NCBI GenBank assembly: GCA_034433615.1
Contig: DAOUAJ010000291.1
Coordinates: forward strand, 1 to 8,489
Origin: DAOUAJ01 sp034433615
GTDB lineage: Bacteria; Chloroflexota; Anaerolineae; DUEN01
Reading direction: 5' to 3'
Length of the DNA stretch: 8,489 nt
The translations under genes and the position numbers were made by a program. Shown here in pieces: positions 6,355 through 8,489 of this stretch. The notes under the pieces were generated by a model that had not been told where the DNA came from, did not search any database, and saw only the letters and a list, made by a program, of their open reading frames with translations. Position 1 is the stretch's first letter. Each line of letters starts with the position of its first letter.

Positions 6355-7788
6355 ATGACGATGGATGGAACATGGGCGGGGAAGAGGGTAGTTATCCTAG
6401 GGCTGGCCCGCCAGGGTACGGCGTTGGCTCGCTTTTTCGTCACCCAGGGCGCGCGGGTGACCGTCAGCGACCAACAGCCGGCTTCAGCCCTGAGAGATGC
6501 CCTGGCAGCCCTGGACGGATGGCCGATCCGCTACGCGCTCGGCGGGCATCCAGAGACGTTACTGGACGGCTGCGATCTGCTCTGCCTGAGCGGTGGCGTA
6601 CCCACTGACTTGCTCATCGTGCAGGCGGCGCGAGCGCAGGGCGTGCCCTTGAGCAACGATACCCAGTTGACGTTAGAGCTTTCGCCCGCGCCGGTGATCG
6701 GCATCACCGGTTCAGCCGGCAAAACCACTACCACCACGCTGGTAGGTGAGATCTTGGAGGCTGCGGGGCTCACCGCGCATGTGGGAGGAAACATTGGCCT
6801 GCCGCTGATTGACCGGCTGGAAGCTATTGCCCCCACAGACTGGGTGGTGCTGGAAATGTCCAGTTTTCAGTTGGAACTGTGTACCCGCAGTCCTCATGTT
6901 GCAGCGGTGCTCAACGTGACACCCAACCATCTGGACCGTCACCTGTCCATGAGCCACTATGCGGCGGCCAAGGCCAATGTCCTGCGCTGGCAGCGAGCGG
7001 AGGACATGGCCATCCTGGGGGTAGACGACGAGACCACCGGTGCCTGGTGGCGGGAGACGCGGGTCACGATTCCGGCTGATGGCGGCCAGCCGGCTGTGGA
7101 CTTTTCCCTGACCGCCCGGCTGGCTGGATTCAGCGGCTGTCGAGAGGTGGCGCAGGGGACTTTCGTGCAGGACGGCCGGGTGGTTTGGCGATGTGAAGGG
7201 GATGAGCAGGTGGTGCTCCCGCTGAGGGATATTCGCCTGCGCGGCTGGCACAACGTGCTCAACGTCCTGGCGGCGTGTGCGATCGCAGGGGCAGCCGGAG
7301 CGTCAGCAGCGGCGATGGCTCAGGCCGTGCGGGAATTTCGCGGTGTGGCGCACCGGTTGGAGATCGTGCGAGAACACGACGGCGTGCTATGGATCAACGA
7401 TTCCATCGCCACAGCCCCTGAACGTGCCATCGCCGCGCTCCGCTCCTTCAACCAGCCGATCGTGTTGCTAGCCGGCGGGAGAGATAAAAAACTGCCGTGG
7501 GAAGCCTTTGCCCGAGAGGTAGGACAGCGCGCGCGCTGTCTCATTTGCTTTGGCGAAGCAGGGCCTATGATCGCCCGTGTGGTGCAGTCAGAAGGAAGCG
7601 AGGAAAGCTCCAGACGGTTGGAGCAAGTTACTGTCTGTCCGGACCTGGCCGCGGCGGTGAAGCTGGCAGCCCAGGTCGCGCGGCCCGGCGAAGTGGTCCT
7701 GCTCTCGCCCGGCGGCACCAGCTTTGATGCGTATCGGGATTTCGTCGAGCGCGGTGAGCACTTTCGCGACCTGGTACAGGCCCTATGA
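6355..7788 (+). CDS. murD: MurD, UDP-MurNAc-L-alanine--glutamate ligase
   Basis: MurD is the cytoplasmic ATP-dependent ligase that adds glutamate (normally D-Glu) to UDP-MurNAc-L-Ala. The 477 residues show the MurD plan: a Rossmann-like N-terminal UDP-binding domain starting RVVILGLARQGTALARFF (11-28), P-loop GITGSAGKTTTT (116-127), GGNIGLPL (144-151), LEMSSFQLE (166-174), NHLDRH with His192 (191-196), likely carbamylated Lys206 in YAAAKANVLRW, HNVLN (299-303), GGRDKKLPW (374-382) and SPGGTSFD (451-458). The motif written NDSKAT in E. coli MurD reads NDSIATAP here (348-355), so Lys is Ile; it is probably a lineage variant. The ATG at 6355 follows the preceding TGA (6352-6354) with no gap, and the only ribosome-binding-like sequence is AGCAGG (6343-6348). 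ATG 6361 (residue 3) is an alternative start, but its spacing is worse. Confidence 0.95.
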   Translation: MTMDGTWAGKRVVILGLARQGTALARFFVTQGARVTVSDQQPASALRDALAALDGWPIRYALGGHPETLLDGCDLLCLSGGVPTDLLIVQAARAQGVPLSNDTQLTLELSPAPVIGITGSAGKTTTTTLVGEILEAAGLTAHVGGNIGLPLIDRLEAIAPTDWVVLEMSSFQLELCTRSPHVAAVLNVTPNHLDRHLSMSHYAAAKANVLRWQRAEDMAILGVDDETTGAWWRETRVTIPADGGQPAVDFSLTARLAGFSGCREVAQGTFVQDGRVVWRCEGDEQVVLPLRDIRLRGWHNVLNVLAACAIAGAAGASAAAMAQAVREFRGVAHRLEIVREHDGVLWINDSIATAPERAIAALRSFNQPIVLLAGGRDKKLPWEAFAREVGQRARCLICFGEAGPMIARVVQSEGSEESSRRLEQVTVCPDLAAAVKLAAQVARPGEVVLLSPGGTSFDAYRDFVERGEHFRDLVQAL

Positions 7789-7792
7789 GGAG
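7788..7792 (+). promoter_or_regulatory. Ribosome binding site for ftsW, overlapping the murD stop
   Basis: AGGAG begins on the last base of the murD stop TGA (7786-7788) and ends 3 bases before the ATG at 7796. It supports this start and indicates coupled translation of murD and ftsW, although the spacing is a little short. Confidence 0.65.
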
Positions 7793-7795
7793 CTT

Positions 7796-8489
7796 ATGAT
7801 CACGCGCAGGCGAGGTGGCAAACGACGAGGGCATGTTGACTTCGTCTTGCTAGCCGTGGTAGCCACTTTGCTGGCCTTCGGCGTCGTTTCCGTATACGGT
7901 GCCAGCTATGCCGATGCCCAACGTCTGTGGGGAAATGGCGCGTATTTATTCGTCCGGCAGATGATCTGGGCCATGTTGGGGCTGGCTGGCATGGTCATTG
8001 TTACCTTCATTGACTATGGGGTATGGAGACGATTGGCCATTCCGGTCATGGTTGTCGCTTTGATAGGGCTGGTGATCGTGCTTATGCTATCAGAAGAACG
8101 GTTTGGCGCACAACGCAAACTCTTCGAGGGGAGCGTCCAGCCGAGCGAGCTGGCTAAGATCGCTGTGATCGTGTATATGGCCACCTGGCTCTCCAGCCGT
8201 GAGAGGACGCTGCGCGATGTGCGCCTGGGCCTGGTGCCATTTGCTATCCTGTTGGGGATCATTACAGTGCTGATCGTCGCGGAGCCCAATTTCAGTACGG
8301 CGATCCTGGTACTGATCATCGCCACAGCCATGTTCTTCATCGCTGGCGCTGACCTGAAACAGTTGGGCATCGCTGCCACCGTTGTTGTGATCACCTTTGC
8401 CATCGTCATCAGCCAATCCGATTACGCACAAGCCCGCGTTCGAGATTACATCGAGTTCATGCGGGATCCGATGCAGGGGGGGAGTGATC
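7796..8489 (+). CDS. ftsW: FtsW, septal peptidoglycan glycosyltransferase (SEDS family), 3' end missing
   Basis: FtsW is a polytopic SEDS protein that polymerises lipid II at the septum in partnership with FtsI. The frame is open from ATG 7796 to the window edge, giving 231 residues of an expected 370-400. After a basic N-terminus (TRRRGGKRRGHVD, 3-15), hydrophobic segments lie at about 16-35, 52-72, 80-98, 119-133, 145-162 and 168-186, with another near 193-208. Diagnostic stretches are GAQRKLFEGSVQPSELAK (104-121), EPNFSTAIL (163-171) and the final RVRDYIEFMRDPMQGGSD (214-231), which is the extracellular loop typical of FtsW/RodA. The catalytic Asp region of SEDS enzymes lies beyond the window. 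The basic N-terminus, and the position after murD in a dcw cluster, favour FtsW over RodA. Confidence 0.94.
   Translation, partial: MITRRRGGKRRGHVDFVLLAVVATLLAFGVVSVYGASYADAQRLWGNGAYLFVRQMIWAMLGLAGMVIVTFIDYGVWRRLAIPVMVVALIGLVIVLMLSEERFGAQRKLFEGSVQPSELAKIAVIVYMATWLSSRERTLRDVRLGLVPFAILLGIITVLIVAEPNFSTAILVLIIATAMFFIAGADLKQLGIAATVVVITFAIVISQSDYAQARVRDYIEFMRDPMQGGSD

Noticed and set aside
5708..6360. Search for flanking direct or inverted repeats that would show the inserted gene is a mobile element
   Set aside because: Only short imperfect likenesses were found, such as GGTGAATGGC near 5721 and GATGAATGAC near 6350. No target-site duplication, transposase or integrase is present.
6712..7251. 179-codon open frame on the minus strand
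   Set aside because: It is fully antisense to conserved MurD sequence, its translation has no recognisable domain, and long antisense frames are common in GC-rich genes.

Overview
The window is a section of a division and cell wall (dcw) cluster read entirely on the + strand. The visible order is rsmH (5' end cut off), an ftsL-like gene, ftsI (class B penicillin-binding protein), murF, mraY, an unrelated 193-residue gene, murD, and ftsW (3' end cut off). No RNA genes, CRISPR arrays, insertion sequences or convincing promoters were found. The GC content is moderately high, roughly 60% in the wall genes. The protein style suggests a Gram-positive-like or Chloroflexota (Anaerolineae-type) bacterium: a long-tailed FtsL/DivIC-like protein, a 568-residue FtsI with no PASTA tail, and an NDSIATAP variant motif in MurD. 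The phylum call is an inference from family resemblance only.

Layout. 1-918 holds most of rsmH, a 16S rRNA methyltransferase. 919-1048 is the longest gap (130 bases) and ends in a strong ribosome binding site. 1049-3238 holds ftsL and ftsI, the septal division pair. 3240-5707 holds murF and mraY, packed with a 1-base gap from ftsI and a 1-base overlap with each other. 5708-5772 is a 65-base gap with a small hairpin and an unusually perfect Shine-Dalgarno sequence. 5773-6354 is the odd gene out, a basic protein with a helix-hairpin-helix-like stretch resembling the DNA glycosylase (HhH-GPD) fold. 6355-7788 is murD, starting on the base after that gene's stop. 7796-8489 is the first 231 codons of ftsW.

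How the genes work together. MurD and MurF are cytoplasmic ligases that add D-Glu and D-Ala-D-Ala to UDP-MurNAc-peptide. MraY moves the finished phospho-MurNAc-pentapeptide onto undecaprenyl phosphate to make lipid I. FtsW (glycosyltransferase) and FtsI (transpeptidase) build septal peptidoglycan from lipid II, and an FtsL-type protein normally scaffolds and activates them. RsmH modifies the ribosome and is a standard upstream member of this cluster.

Two departures from the classical order stand out. First, murE is absent from its usual place between ftsI and murF. Second, the 193-residue HhH-like gene sits between mraY and murD, with lower GC, its own very strong ribosome binding site and a zero-base junction into murD. 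That gene is the best candidate here for something not yet described, although nothing in the sequence proves a role in wall synthesis or defence.
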